The position numbers and the translations under genes were made by a program. The notes under the pieces are model-generated. The model did no database searches. It worked only from the letters and a program-made list of their open reading frames with translations, and was not told where the DNA came from. A stretch of DNA of 8,683 nucleotides from Methylobacterium sp. (GTDB lineage Bacteria > Pseudomonadota > Alphaproteobacteria > Rhizobiales > Beijerinckiaceae). Below, piece after piece: positions 1 to 6,608 of the stretch; positions within the stretch are counted from its first letter, which is position 1, and each line of letters begins with the position of its first letter. The stretch covers positions 1-8,683 of the forward strand of contig JADCCH010000253.1 of assembly GCA_020252865.1 (NCBI GenBank), read 5' to 3'.

Positions 1-1369
1 GCACGACGATGAAGGCGAGTTCGAAGAAGTCGAGGAAGAAGGCGAGCAGGAACACCATCACGTTCACGACGATCAGGAAGCCCGTCTGGCCGCCCGGAAG
101 CGAGATCAGCAGATCCTCCACCCAGCGATGGCCGTTCACCCCGTAGAAGGTGAGCGAGAACACGCGCGCACCGACCAGGATGAAAACCACGAAGGCCGAG
201 AGCTTCGCAGTGGAATCCAGCGCCTGGCTCATCAGGCTGAAGTTCAGGCGACGCTTGGCCAGAGCGATGATCATCGCACCGGCGGCACCCATCGCGCCAC
301 CTTCCGTCGGGGTCGCAAGCCCGATGAAGATGGTACCGAGCACGAGGAAGATGAGGCCCAGCGGCGGCATCAGCACCACGATGACCTCGGTCGCCAGACG
401 CGAGAGCAGGTTCAGCTTCAACGCCTTGTTCGCCACCGCGATCGCGTAGGCCACGATCATGGCCGCAAACCCGGCGATGATCCCCTCCGAGCCCTTCTGC
501 ACGTAACCGACGAGAAGGTTGGATTTCCAGAAGGCGAGGCCGAAGGTCAGCAATGCGACGACCGCCAGCGAGGTGACGCCGCCGCCCAGAGTCCGGGCCT
601 CGCTCGGCAAAGCCGGGCAGGTTTTCGGATACAGGACTGACATCAGAAACACGTATCCGGCGTAGAGGCAGGCCAGCACGATGCCGGGGATGAAGGCGCC
701 CTCATACATGTCACCCACCGAACGGCCGAGCTGGTCGGCCATGACGATGAGAACCAGCGAGGGCGGGATGATCTGCGCCAGCGTGCCGGAGGCCGCAATG
801 ACGCCGGAGGCGAGACGGCGATCATAGCCATAGCGCAGCATGATCGGCAGCGAGATCAGGCCCATCGAAATCACCGAGGCCGCGACCACGCCCGTGGTGG
901 CCGCGAGCAGCGCGCCCACGAAGATGACCGCATAGGCAAGGCCGCCGCGGATCGGGCCGAAGAGCTGGCCGATCGTGTCCAGCAGGTCTTCCGCCATGCC
1001 CGAGCGTTCAAGAATGAGGCCCATGAAGGTGAAGAACGGGATCGCCAGCAGCACGTCGTTGTTCATCGTGCCATAGACGCGTTCCGGCAAGGCCTGCAGG
1101 AAGTTGGGCACGAAGAGGCCCATTTCGATGCCCACCACGGCGAAAAAGAGGCCACAGGCGGCGAGCGCGAAGGCCACCGGGTAACCCAGCAGCAGGAAGA
1201 TCACCAGCGAGGTGAACATGATGGGGGCCATGTAATACTCGACCCACCCGAGGAAGCCCGGCTTCTTCACCACCGGCAAGCCAGAGGCCAGAGCGGGGTC
1301 GGAAAGGAGCAGCGCTACGATTGCCACCGCGATCAGCGCGCCCGTGATACGAACAAAGCGATTGAACAT
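1..1369 (-). CDS. dctM: TRAP transporter large permease DctM (3' end cut off by window edge)
   Basis: The frame stays open from an ATG at 1369 to the left edge, giving 456 codons without a stop, so the C-terminus is missing. The protein is almost entirely hydrophobic. An N-terminal membrane segment (about residues 8-28) ends in ALASG, and a long series of further membrane helices follows. Family landmarks are NNDVLLAIPFF (about residues 103-113), a PSLVLIVMADQLG stretch in mid-protein and ATPTEGGAMGAAGA near residue 353. DctM is the large inner-membrane subunit of tripartite ATP-independent periplasmic transporters; it carries the Na+-coupled transport path for an organic acid or similar solute handed over by a periplasmic binding protein. 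The sequence resembles the group annotated as 'mannitol/chloroaromatic' TRAP permeases, but the substrate cannot be read from it. It lies 17 nt behind dctQ with an AGGA about 10 nt before the ATG, so the two genes are surely co-transcribed. Confidence 0.94.
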   Translation of the reverse strand, partial: MFNRFVRITGALIAVAIVALLLSDPALASGLPVVKKPGFLGWVEYYMAPIMFTSLVIFLLLGYPVAFALAACGLFFAVVGIEMGLFVPNFLQALPERVYGTMNNDVLLAIPFFTFMGLILERSGMAEDLLDTIGQLFGPIRGGLAYAVIFVGALLAATTGVVAASVISMGLISLPIMLRYGYDRRLASGVIAASGTLAQIIPPSLVLIVMADQLGRSVGDMYEGAFIPGIVLACLYAGYVFLMSVLYPKTCPALPSEARTLGGGVTSLAVVALLTFGLAFWKSNLLVGYVQKGSEGIIAGFAAMIVAYAIAVANKALKLNLLSRLATEVIVVLMPPLGLIFLVLGTIFIGLATPTEGGAMGAAGAMIIALAKRRLNFSLMSQALDSTAKLSAFVVFILVGARVFSLTFYGVNGHRWVEDLLISLPGGQTGFLIVVNVMVFLLAFFLDFFELAFIVV

Positions 1370-1386
1370 CGGACTGATCCTGACCG

Positions 1387-1989
1387 TTACTTCTTGACGA
1401 TGCCGGCTTCTTCGGCGGCTTTCAGCAGGCGCTCGGCCTCGGCTTCCGCCGCAGCGCCATGGCCCACCACCGCATTCACATCCTCAAGGTCGCCGCGCAG
1501 GATGGCGACGCGCTTGATCAATTCCGAGAAGGCTTGCAGCAGCAGCAGCACGAAGCCGAGCGGCACGAGGATCTTCGCCGGCCAGACCGTGAGGCCGCCG
1601 GCATTCATCGATTGCTCGTTGATCTGGAAAGAGCGCAGGAAGAACGGCCAGCCGTGCCAGATCATGATCCAGCAGAACGGGATCAGGAAAAAGACATGGC
1701 CGAAGACATCGATCCAGTCGCGTGTGCGCTTGGCGAAATGGCTGGTCACCACATCGATGCGAATGTGCTCGTTTTTCAGGAACGTATAGGCCGCACCCAG
1801 CATGAACACGGCACCGAACAGATACCATTGCATCTCGAGCCAGGCATTTGACGAGATGTTGAACAATTTGCGGACGACGGCGTTGACGGTGGAAATAACC
1901 ACGGCCGCGAGGATCGCCCATTTGATGACCTGACCGACGCGTGTGTTCAACGCGTCGATGATCCCGCTGATTTTCAGAAGATTTTGCAC
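1387..1989 (-). CDS. dctQ: TRAP transporter small permease DctQ
   Basis: A 200-residue protein with four predicted membrane helices (about residues 20-42, 57-77, 95-117 and 135-155), the standard DctQ layout. The stretch WLEMQWYLFGAVFMLGAAYT followed by LKNEHIRIDVV is typical of the family. The C-terminal 35 residues are a charged, Ala/Glu-rich cytoplasmic tail. The start is a GTG at 1989; a strong GGGAGAAGG ribosome-binding site lies just upstream, which decides this start. DctQ pairs with DctM in the inner membrane and is needed for TRAP transport, though its exact role (probably scaffold or elevator support) is less clear. It is first in the visible operon, followed 17 nt later by dctM. 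TRAP operons of this type usually read P-Q-M, but no binding-protein gene lies upstream here. Confidence 0.93.
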   Translation of the reverse strand: MQNLLKISGIIDALNTRVGQVIKWAILAAVVISTVNAVVRKLFNISSNAWLEMQWYLFGAVFMLGAAYTFLKNEHIRIDVVTSHFAKRTRDWIDVFGHVFFLIPFCWIMIWHGWPFFLRSFQINEQSMNAGGLTVWPAKILVPLGFVLLLLQAFSELIKRVAILRGDLEDVNAVVGHGAAAEAEAERLLKAAEEAGIVKK

Positions 1990-2012
1990 GCCCTTCTCCC
2001 TTCGGACCTGTC

Positions 2013-2032
2013 CCGCGCGTTGCTTCGCGCGG
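2013..2032 (-). other. GC hairpin in the dctQ leader
   Basis: CCGCGCG and CGCGCGG form a perfect 7-bp stem around a 6-nt loop, about 24-43 nt before the dctQ GTG. No T-run follows on either strand, so it is not a normal intrinsic terminator. In the dctQ transcript it could stabilise the 5' end or modulate translation, but that is inference. Confidence 0.4.
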
Positions 2033-2094
2033 CATCTTCATGTTTGCTCTGGCTGCATCTTGAGAAAGCTGCGGCCACACCTTTCGTGACTTTT

Positions 2095-2115
2095 GCGTGG
2101 TGCTCAGCATCACGC
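2095..2115. promoter_or_regulatory. 21-bp palindrome upstream of dctQ, candidate operator
   Basis: GCGTGGTGCT on the left and AGCATCACGC on the right are reverse complements in 9 of 10 positions around a single central C. The site is about 106-126 nt upstream of the dctQ start. The one-base centre and the lack of a T-run in the eamA direction argue against a terminator. An odd-length palindrome of this size suits a dimeric repressor or activator controlling the transporter genes. No specific regulator family can be assigned from the site. Confidence 0.45.
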
Positions 2116-2116
2116 G

Positions 2117-2135
2117 CCGGACCATGAATGGCCGG
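2117..2135. promoter_or_regulatory. Second near-palindrome upstream of dctQ
   Basis: CCGG-a-CCAT-ga-ATGG-CCGG is symmetrical apart from one extra A in the left half. It directly follows the 21-bp palindrome, so the pair may form a composite control region for dctQM. Alternatively it is a chance product of GC-rich sequence. I saw no strong T-tailed terminator for the eamA gene between 2136 and 2283. Confidence 0.28.
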
Positions 2136-2283
2136 AGCTCTTCGCATGGCAGATGGCCCGCCCCCGCACAACCGCCCCTCTCCTGCGGTTTTTGCATGCG
2201 CTCCCTGCGCCCCCGGTATGGTGGAAAAGGTGCTAACGCAGCGCGTTGTGCCTGGCAAGCGCCTTCGTCCTCCGCGCACAGGC

Positions 2284-3186
2284 TCAGGCGGGCGGGCCTG
2301 CCGCGCGTTCGCCGCGCCGGCGCGCGCGCTCCCGGTGGATCATGTAGACGCCGCTCGCCAGGATGAGCATCAGCCCCGCCATCGCGACAGGGCTCGGCAC
2401 ATCGCCGAACATCAGGAAACCGACAATCACCGCCCAGACGATCACGCTGTACCGGAAGGGCGCCACAGCCGAGAGATCGGCCTCGCGATGCGCCTCGATG
2501 ATCGCGTAATTGCCGATGAGGACCAGCACGGCCGACGCCGCCAACGCCATCAGGATGTCAGGCGGAATGGGTTTCCAGACACCCTCCTGCAAGGCGAGAA
2601 GGGCACCGGCCACCAGCGTGCCGCAGGAGGCCGCCAGCGTCAGCATCAGGCTTGGCAAATGGTCCGGCATCCACCGCGTGAGGGTATCGCGCAGGGCAAT
2701 CAGCACGGTGCAGCCGAACACCATCGCCACGGCCCAGATCGGCACGACGCGCCCCTCGGGTCGCAGCACCAGAAGAATGCCGATGAATCCGACCATGATC
2801 GCGCTCCAGCGGCGCCAGCCCACCTTCTCGCCCAGGAACAGCGTCGAGGCCGCCGTGATGAAGAACGGCGCGAGCATGGTGATGGCGATCGCTTCCGCAA
2901 GCCCGATGCCCGCCAGCGCGCCGATATAGAGCATGGCGATGACGCCCTCGAGGCCCGCTCGCATCAGCGCGAATCGGCTCACACTATGGCGCAGATCGCT
3001 GAAGCTGCGTGTGATGAACACGACGATCACCAGAGCCGAGAAGCTGAACAGGCCACGGATGATCAGGGCCTGCCCGGTATCGAGCGTGGTCCGGGCATAT
3101 TTCATGAAGGCGTCATTGCCGGTGAAAACCAGCATGGCAAGCATCATCGCGAGAATGCTGCGCAGGTTGGTCTGGCTTTGCGGCAT
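2284..3186 (-). CDS. EamA/DMT-family inner-membrane transporter
   Basis: A 300-residue protein with about ten membrane helices arranged as two EamA repeats (about residues 10-140 and 155-285). Repeat one ends in APFFITAASTLFLGEKVGWR and repeat two contains APFRYSVIVWAVIVGFLMFG; both are the usual junctions seen in drug/metabolite transporters of this size. A short Arg-rich cytoplasmic tail follows. These proteins move small metabolites such as amino acids or vitamins across the inner membrane, often outward; the substrate here is unknown. The frame is open upstream to 3297, but those 37 residues are Pro/Gly-rich and unlike a family N-terminus, so I place the start at the ATG at 3186 (MPQSQTNL), with only a weak GGGA ribosome-binding site. 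It is divergent from the chemoreceptor gene and 294 nt ahead of dctQ on the same strand, which makes shared transcription uncertain. Confidence 0.88.
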   Translation of the reverse strand: MPQSQTNLRSILAMMLAMLVFTGNDAFMKYARTTLDTGQALIIRGLFSFSALVIVVFITRSFSDLRHSVSRFALMRAGLEGVIAMLYIGALAGIGLAEAIAITMLAPFFITAASTLFLGEKVGWRRWSAIMVGFIGILLVLRPEGRVVPIWAVAMVFGCTVLIALRDTLTRWMPDHLPSLMLTLAASCGTLVAGALLALQEGVWKPIPPDILMALAASAVLVLIGNYAIIEAHREADLSAVAPFRYSVIVWAVIVGFLMFGDVPSPVAMAGLMLILASGVYMIHRERARRRGERAAGPPA

Positions 3187-3442
3187 CTGTCCCGGCCGAT
3201 CTCGAACAAAGCCGCCCGGCGGGCGGTCAGGTGCAGGGAAACCCCCGGGGGAGCCGCGCGAGGATTCCGTCGTAGCGGATGCATTCGGGCAGGGCAATCA
3301 TCGGAACGTCGCCTCGATGGCAATCGGTAGCATTAACCTGGGCTTAAACTGCGCATGTTAATTGGATGAACCCGGTAATCCTGCAGAAGGCAGCCTTCGT
3401 GGCGAGGCACAACATCCCGATTTCCTGTTCCAAGGCCCGCGC
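3187..3442. other. Divergent intergenic region between the EamA gene and the chemoreceptor gene
   Basis: This 256-nt spacer must hold promoters for both neighbours. The left half is very GC-rich, with a CCGCCC/GGGCGG hairpin (3212-3226, 3-nt loop) and a CCCCCGGGGG palindrome (3242-3251); both would lie in the EamA transcript leader if transcription starts upstream of them. The right half is AT-richer, around 3330-3365, and contains the CtrA-like box. No gene is supported within it. Confidence 0.6.
3333..3347 (+). promoter_or_regulatory. CtrA-like box upstream of the chemoreceptor gene
   Basis: TTAA at 3333-3336, a 7-nt spacer, then TTAA at 3344-3347 followed by AC. This fits the alphaproteobacterial CtrA consensus TTAA-N7-TTAAC except that A replaces the final C. 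It sits in the most AT-rich part of a GC-rich spacer, about 95 nt before the chosen start of the chemoreceptor. CtrA commonly controls motility and chemotaxis genes in this class, so the context fits. Binding is inferred, not shown. Confidence 0.55.
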
Positions 3443-5206
3443 ATGACCTCCAGATTACGCCTTTTTTACAGACGTAAATCGCTGCCTGCGGCGCTTCCCG
3501 AGGGCGTCGAAGCTGCGGTCGCTCCCGTCCCGGTCGTGGATGTAAAATCTGCCGATGCGGCCATGATGCCTGCACTGGACCTTTTCGAGGAGGATGTCCT
3601 TCGCATCTCCAGTGACCTGTCGCGCGAGAGCAGCGATGCCTCCGCGCAACTCGGACAGAGCATCACGCGTCTCGATGCGGTGAAGACGGCCATCGATCGT
3701 CTGCGCCATCACAGTCAATCCGTCAGCGATCAGGTCGCCGGCGTCTCGCAATCCACCGATATGCTGGCTGGGGCTGCCAGTGAGATCGTCGGCACCATCG
3801 AGCAGGTCCATTGCTGCAGCGCCTCCGCGCAGAACCGCGCCGAAGCCTCCACGCGCGATTTCCAGAGCCTCGGCGAAGCGGTCCAGGAGATCGGCAACCA
3901 GCTGAACGCGATTGGCGAGATCGCTTCCCGCACCAATCTGCTGGCGCTCAATGCCACCATCGAGGCGGCACGCGCCGGCGAGGCCGGTCGTGGCTTCTCG
4001 GTTGTGGCGCAGGAGGTGAAGGCCTTGTCCGTCGCATCCGCGCAGGCCGTTTCCGCCATCCGCGATCGCATGGCGGCGCTCGAAACCGTGACTCGGCGCG
4101 CCATTGCGGGGATGACCGGCATCTCCGCCGATATCGCCGACCTCGCCCCGATCTGCGCCGGCATTTCCGATGCCGTGCAGGAGCAGCGCACGACCATCGA
4201 CAACCTGCGCCAGCAGATGGAAAACGCGCAGGTTGCGGTGGTTGGCGTTGCCCGCGAGGTCAGCTCCATCGCCGATGTCGTCGCTGAAGCGCGGCAGAAC
4301 AGCCTTGATGCGAACGAGATCAGCCGTCAGGCTGCGGGCGAGGCCTCGCAGCTTGGCCGCCGTGTCGTCACGGTGCTGCGTTCGATGCCGATCGCCAATC
4401 GCCGGCGGCATGAGCGCTTTCCCATCGATCTCGCGTTGCGCATTCGGAACGGTGTCGGCACGCTCAGCGCTCACAGCTTCGATGTCAGCGAAGGCGGCAT
4501 GCTCATTCGCCCGTTCGAAGGCTTCGCGCCCGCCATCGGCACGGTTCTGGATGTCGAGGCGACGCGCCTCGGCACCATGCGCCTCAAGGTCGTGAATGTC
4601 TCGGCCCTCGGCATCCACTGCGCCTTCGCCGATCCGCCCGCGACACTCATGGAAGCGGTCAGCCGCGAGGTCGGATCGTTCCGGGAAGTCCACCAGCCGC
4701 TCGTCGAGCGTGCGGTGAATTTCGCGGCAGAGATCACCGGGGTGATCGATCATGAATTGAAGTCCGGCAAGCTCAGCATGCCGAGCCTGTTCGATGTGAA
4801 TTACCGGCCCATCGCGGGAACAGATCCCGTGCAATACGAGACGCAGTATCTTTCCTGTTTCGATGCCGTGCTGCCGCCCATCCTCGAGAACGCGCTCTCG
4901 GTCGACAGCCAGATGGTCTTCGCGCTGGCGATCGACCGCAACGGCTACATTCCGGTGCATAACCGCAAGTTCAGCCAGCCGCAGCGGCCGGGTGATCGCG
5001 CCTGGAACATCGCGAATTGCCGCAACCGCCGGATCTTCGATGATCGTGCCGGCCTTCTGGCCGCCCGCGTCATCGGCGATTCGTTGATCCAGACCTACAA
5101 TCGCGAAATGGGCAATGGCGTGGTCGTGCAGATGAAGGAAGTGGATGCGCCCATCCGCATCCGCGGCCAGCATTGGGGTGGCGTGCGGATGGCCTATCGG
5201 CTCTGA
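3443..5206 (+). CDS. Soluble methyl-accepting chemotaxis protein with PilZ domain and C-terminal sensor-like domain
   Basis: A 587-residue protein with no membrane segment or HAMP domain, hence a cytoplasmic receptor. Residues 45-310 are a long helical MCP signalling domain. The highly conserved tip that contacts CheA and CheW spans about 157-195 ([20 protein letters not shown], then [15 protein letters not shown]). A PilZ domain follows at about 319-405 with both c-di-GMP-binding motifs intact: R321-x3-R325 and D347-x-S349-x2-G352. Residues 425-587 form a third conserved module ([47 protein letters not shown]) that I recall from other alphaproteobacterial chemoreceptors; it is probably a Cache/PAS-like sensor, but its ligand is unknown. 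The likely role is to feed c-di-GMP level and another cytoplasmic cue into CheA signalling. The frame is open to a TTG at 3362, but the ATG at 3443 has an AAGG 7 nt upstream and is preferred. A CtrA-like box lies upstream. No che genes are nearby, so this is an orphan receptor. Confidence 0.93.
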   Translation: MTSRLRLFYRRKSLPAALPEGVEAAVAPVPVVDVKSADAAMMPALDLFEEDVLRISSDLSRESSDASAQLGQSITRLDAVKTAIDRLRHHSQSVSDQVAGVSQSTDMLAGAASEIVGTIEQVHCCSASAQNRAEASTRDFQSLGEAVQEIGNQLNAIGEIASRTNLLALNATIEAARAGEAGRGFSVVAQEVKALSVASAQAVSAIRDRMAALETVTRRAIAGMTGISADIADLAPICAGISDAVQEQRTTIDNLRQQMENAQVAVVGVAREVSSIADVVAEARQNSLDANEISRQAAGEASQLGRRVVTVLRSMPIANRRRHERFPIDLALRIRNGVGTLSAHSFDVSEGGMLIRPFEGFAPAIGTVLDVEATRLGTMRLKVVNVSALGIHCAFADPPATLMEAVSREVGSFREVHQPLVERAVNFAAEITGVIDHELKSGKLSMPSLFDVNYRPIAGTDPVQYETQYLSCFDAVLPPILENALSVDSQMVFALAIDRNGYIPVHNRKFSQPQRPGDRAWNIANCRNRRIFDDRAGLLAARVIGDSLIQTYNREMGNGVVVQMKEVDAPIRIRGQHWGGVRMAYRL

Positions 5207-5273
5207 TCAAGGCATTTTCAAGCGAAGGGGGAAGCCGCGCGCGTCAAGAAAAAGCGTCGAAGCAACAGTCTTC

Positions 5274-5377
5274 TAGAGCATGATGTGTTCAGACGGAAGC
5301 ACATCATGCTCTTATCTTATTATTATCGCATGCTTTTTTGTGAAAAACCGGATTCCACTTTTTCACAGCATGCTCTA
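5274..5377 (+). repeat. Compound palindromic intergenic repeat, copy 1
   Basis: The element is bounded by TAGAGCATG (5274-5282) and CATGCTCTA (5369-5377), which are exact reverse complements. Inside are two hairpins. The first has perfect 13-bp arms (5275-5287 and 5300-5312) with a 12-nt loop. The second has GTGAAAAA/TTTTTCAC arms (5340-5347 and 5359-5366) around the loop CCGGATTCCAC, flanked by a GCATGC pair (5328-5333 and 5368-5373). A T/A-rich linker joins them. The same plan and a near-identical loop recur at 8212-8315. From memory such elements are abundant between genes in Hyphomicrobiales. It fills most of the gap between convergent mcp and moaA, and its last three bases are the complement of the moaA TAG stop. 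Confidence 0.82.
5275..5326 (+). terminator. Possible transcription terminator for the chemoreceptor gene, within the repeat
   Basis: The 13-bp perfect hairpin (arms 5275-5287 and 5300-5312) is followed on the plus strand by the T/A-rich run TTATCTTATTATTAT. It begins about 68 nt after the chemoreceptor stop. The tail is not a pure T-run, so termination could be inefficient, but the hairpin is strong and no better terminator is visible in the gap. Confidence 0.45.
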
Positions 5378-6403
5378 GCCGCCCGTCATGCTCATGTGAC
5401 GGCCGACGGCCGGAATGTTCGTCTTCCGGTCAATCACGAAATCATGCCCCTTGGGCTTGCGGGAAATCGCCGCCTCGATCGCGCGCATGAGCGCTTCATC
5501 ACTCTCGCTTTGCCGCAAGGGCTTGCGCAGGTCAGCAGCATCTTCCTGGCCGAGGCACATGAAGAGCGTGCCGGTGCAGGTGAGGCGCACCCTGTTGCAG
5601 CTCTCGCAGAAATTATGCGTGAGCGGCGTGATGAAGCCGATGCGCCCTCCCGTTTCCTGCGCGGTGAAGTAGCGCGCCGGTCCACCCGTGCGATGGCTCG
5701 ATTCCTCGAGCGTGAGGTGGTCCATCAGGCCCGCGCGCATCTGGCTCAGCGGCAGGTATTGATCGGCGCGATGGCCGTCGACCTCGCCCAGCGGCATGAC
5801 CTCGATGAAGGTGATGTCCATGCCGCGGCCATGCGCCCAGCGGATCATGGGCAGGAACTCGTCCTCGTTGAAATCCTTCAGCGCCACCGCGTTGATCTTC
5901 ACCTCGAGGCCGGCCTCCTGGGCTGCATCAATGCCCGCAAGCACCTTGTCGAGCGCGCCCCAGCGGGTAATGGCGCGGAATTTCTCGGCATCGAGCGTGT
6001 CGAGCGAGACATTGATGCGCTTCACGCCACATTCGGCGAGTTCCCGCGCGAAGCGCTGCAGCTGCGAGCCATTCGTGGTGAGCGTGAGTTCCTGCAATGC
6101 GCCCGAATCGAGATGGCGCGAGAGCGAGCGGAAGAGGGTCATGATGTCCCGCCGCACCAGGGGCTCGCCGCCGGTGATGCGCAGCTTCCGCACACCGCGC
6201 CGCACGAAAGCGGAGCAGAGGCGATCGAGTTCCTCAAGCGTCAGAAGATCCTGCTTCGGCAGGAAGCTCATATGCTCGCTCATGCAATAGACGCAGCGGA
6301 AATCGCAGCGATCCGTCACCGAAACGCGCAGATATTCGATCCCGCGACCGAATGGATCGACCAGTTCAAAAGCCGGGGCAGGGGATTTCTCGGGCGTGGT
6401 CAT
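5375..6403 (-). CDS. moaA: GTP 3',8-cyclase MoaA (molybdenum cofactor biosynthesis)
   Basis: MoaA is a radical-SAM enzyme with two [4Fe-4S] clusters that, with MoaC, turns GTP into cyclic pyranopterin monophosphate, the first step of molybdenum cofactor synthesis in the cytoplasm. The 342-residue protein has the usual length. Cluster one is the CX3CX2C motif C33-C37-C40 (in [11 protein letters not shown]). The SAM-binding GGEP sequence appears in [13 protein letters not shown]. Cluster two is C266-X2-C269-X13-C283 (starting [11 protein letters not shown]). The protein ends in the conserved Gly-Gly tail (MSMTGG). The frame is open upstream to a TTG at 6490, but those 29 residues are unlike the family; the ATG at 6403 fits the usual short lead to [16 protein letters not shown], with AGAGGA rather far upstream (13 nt). 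The TAG stop lies inside the terminal bases of the intergenic repeat. No other moa or mob gene is in the window. It diverges from the DUF971 gene. Confidence 0.96.
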   Translation of the reverse strand: MTTPEKSPAPAFELVDPFGRGIEYLRVSVTDRCDFRCVYCMSEHMSFLPKQDLLTLEELDRLCSAFVRRGVRKLRITGGEPLVRRDIMTLFRSLSRHLDSGALQELTLTTNGSQLQRFARELAECGVKRINVSLDTLDAEKFRAITRWGALDKVLAGIDAAQEAGLEVKINAVALKDFNEDEFLPMIRWAHGRGMDITFIEVMPLGEVDGHRADQYLPLSQMRAGLMDHLTLEESSHRTGGPARYFTAQETGGRIGFITPLTHNFCESCNRVRLTCTGTLFMCLGQEDAADLRKPLRQSESDEALMRAIEAAISRKPKGHDFVIDRKTNIPAVGRHMSMTGG

Positions 6404-6483
6404 GAACCAGAACTCATCCTCTGGCGGGTTGCGGTCAGTCCGCTCCCTTCCTGTCTGTCCATAAACTGCCGCGCCCATCGGCT

Positions 6484-6537
6484 TTGGCAAGAGGTTTTAC
6501 GTTGGCAAGAGGCGACGTGTTGGCAAGAGCCTTTCTT
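6484..6537 (+). repeat. Three direct repeats at exact 18-bp spacing upstream of moaA
   Basis: TTGGCAAGAG occurs at 6484-6493, 6502-6511 and 6520-6529, each start exactly 18 bp from the last; the 8-bp spacers differ. A 15-bp inverted near-copy lies at 6558-6572 (reverse complement GGCTTTGGCGAGAGG, against GGCTTTGGCAAGAGG at 6480-6494, one mismatch). The set fills the centre of the moaA/DUF971 divergent spacer, 81-126 nt upstream of the moaA ATG. Read on the moaA strand the core is CTCTTGCCAA. It could be a phased binding array for a regulator or a small tandem duplication; I cannot name the regulator. Confidence 0.7.
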
Positions 6538-6608
6538 CGCCCTAACTCGACGTTGCGCCTCTCGCCAAAGCCGGGCGCGAGATTGCTTGAAACCACAAGG
6601 CCTCCGAA

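Noticed and set aside
128..640. Plus-strand open frame of 170 codons at the left edge
   Set aside because: It is antisense to dctM, whose frame is continuous over the same bases with clear family motifs.
2095..2115. The palindrome as a terminator for the EamA gene
   Set aside because: On the minus strand it is followed by AAAA rather than T residues, has a one-base centre, and is about 170 nt past the stop.
3187..3297. Longer N-terminus for the EamA protein from 3297
   Set aside because: The added 37 residues are Pro/Gly-rich, encoded by hairpin-forming GC sequence, and precede a normal family N-terminus at 3186.
2128..3330. A 400-codon open frame on the plus strand across the EamA gene
   Set aside because: Its product is a low-complexity mix of His, Arg, Gln and Asp typical of antisense frames in GC-rich DNA; the minus-strand transporter explains the region.
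3455..5173. A 572-codon open frame on the minus strand opposite the chemoreceptor gene
   Set aside because: It is the antisense shadow of a high-GC gene: composition is His/Arg/Asp/Gly-rich, no domain is recognisable, and the plus-strand frame has unmistakable MCP and PilZ motifs.
6484..6537. The 18-bp-spaced repeats as a miniature CRISPR array or replication iterons
   Set aside because: The units are 10 bp with 8-bp spacers, far too short for CRISPR; no cas, rep or AT-rich origin-like sequence is nearby.
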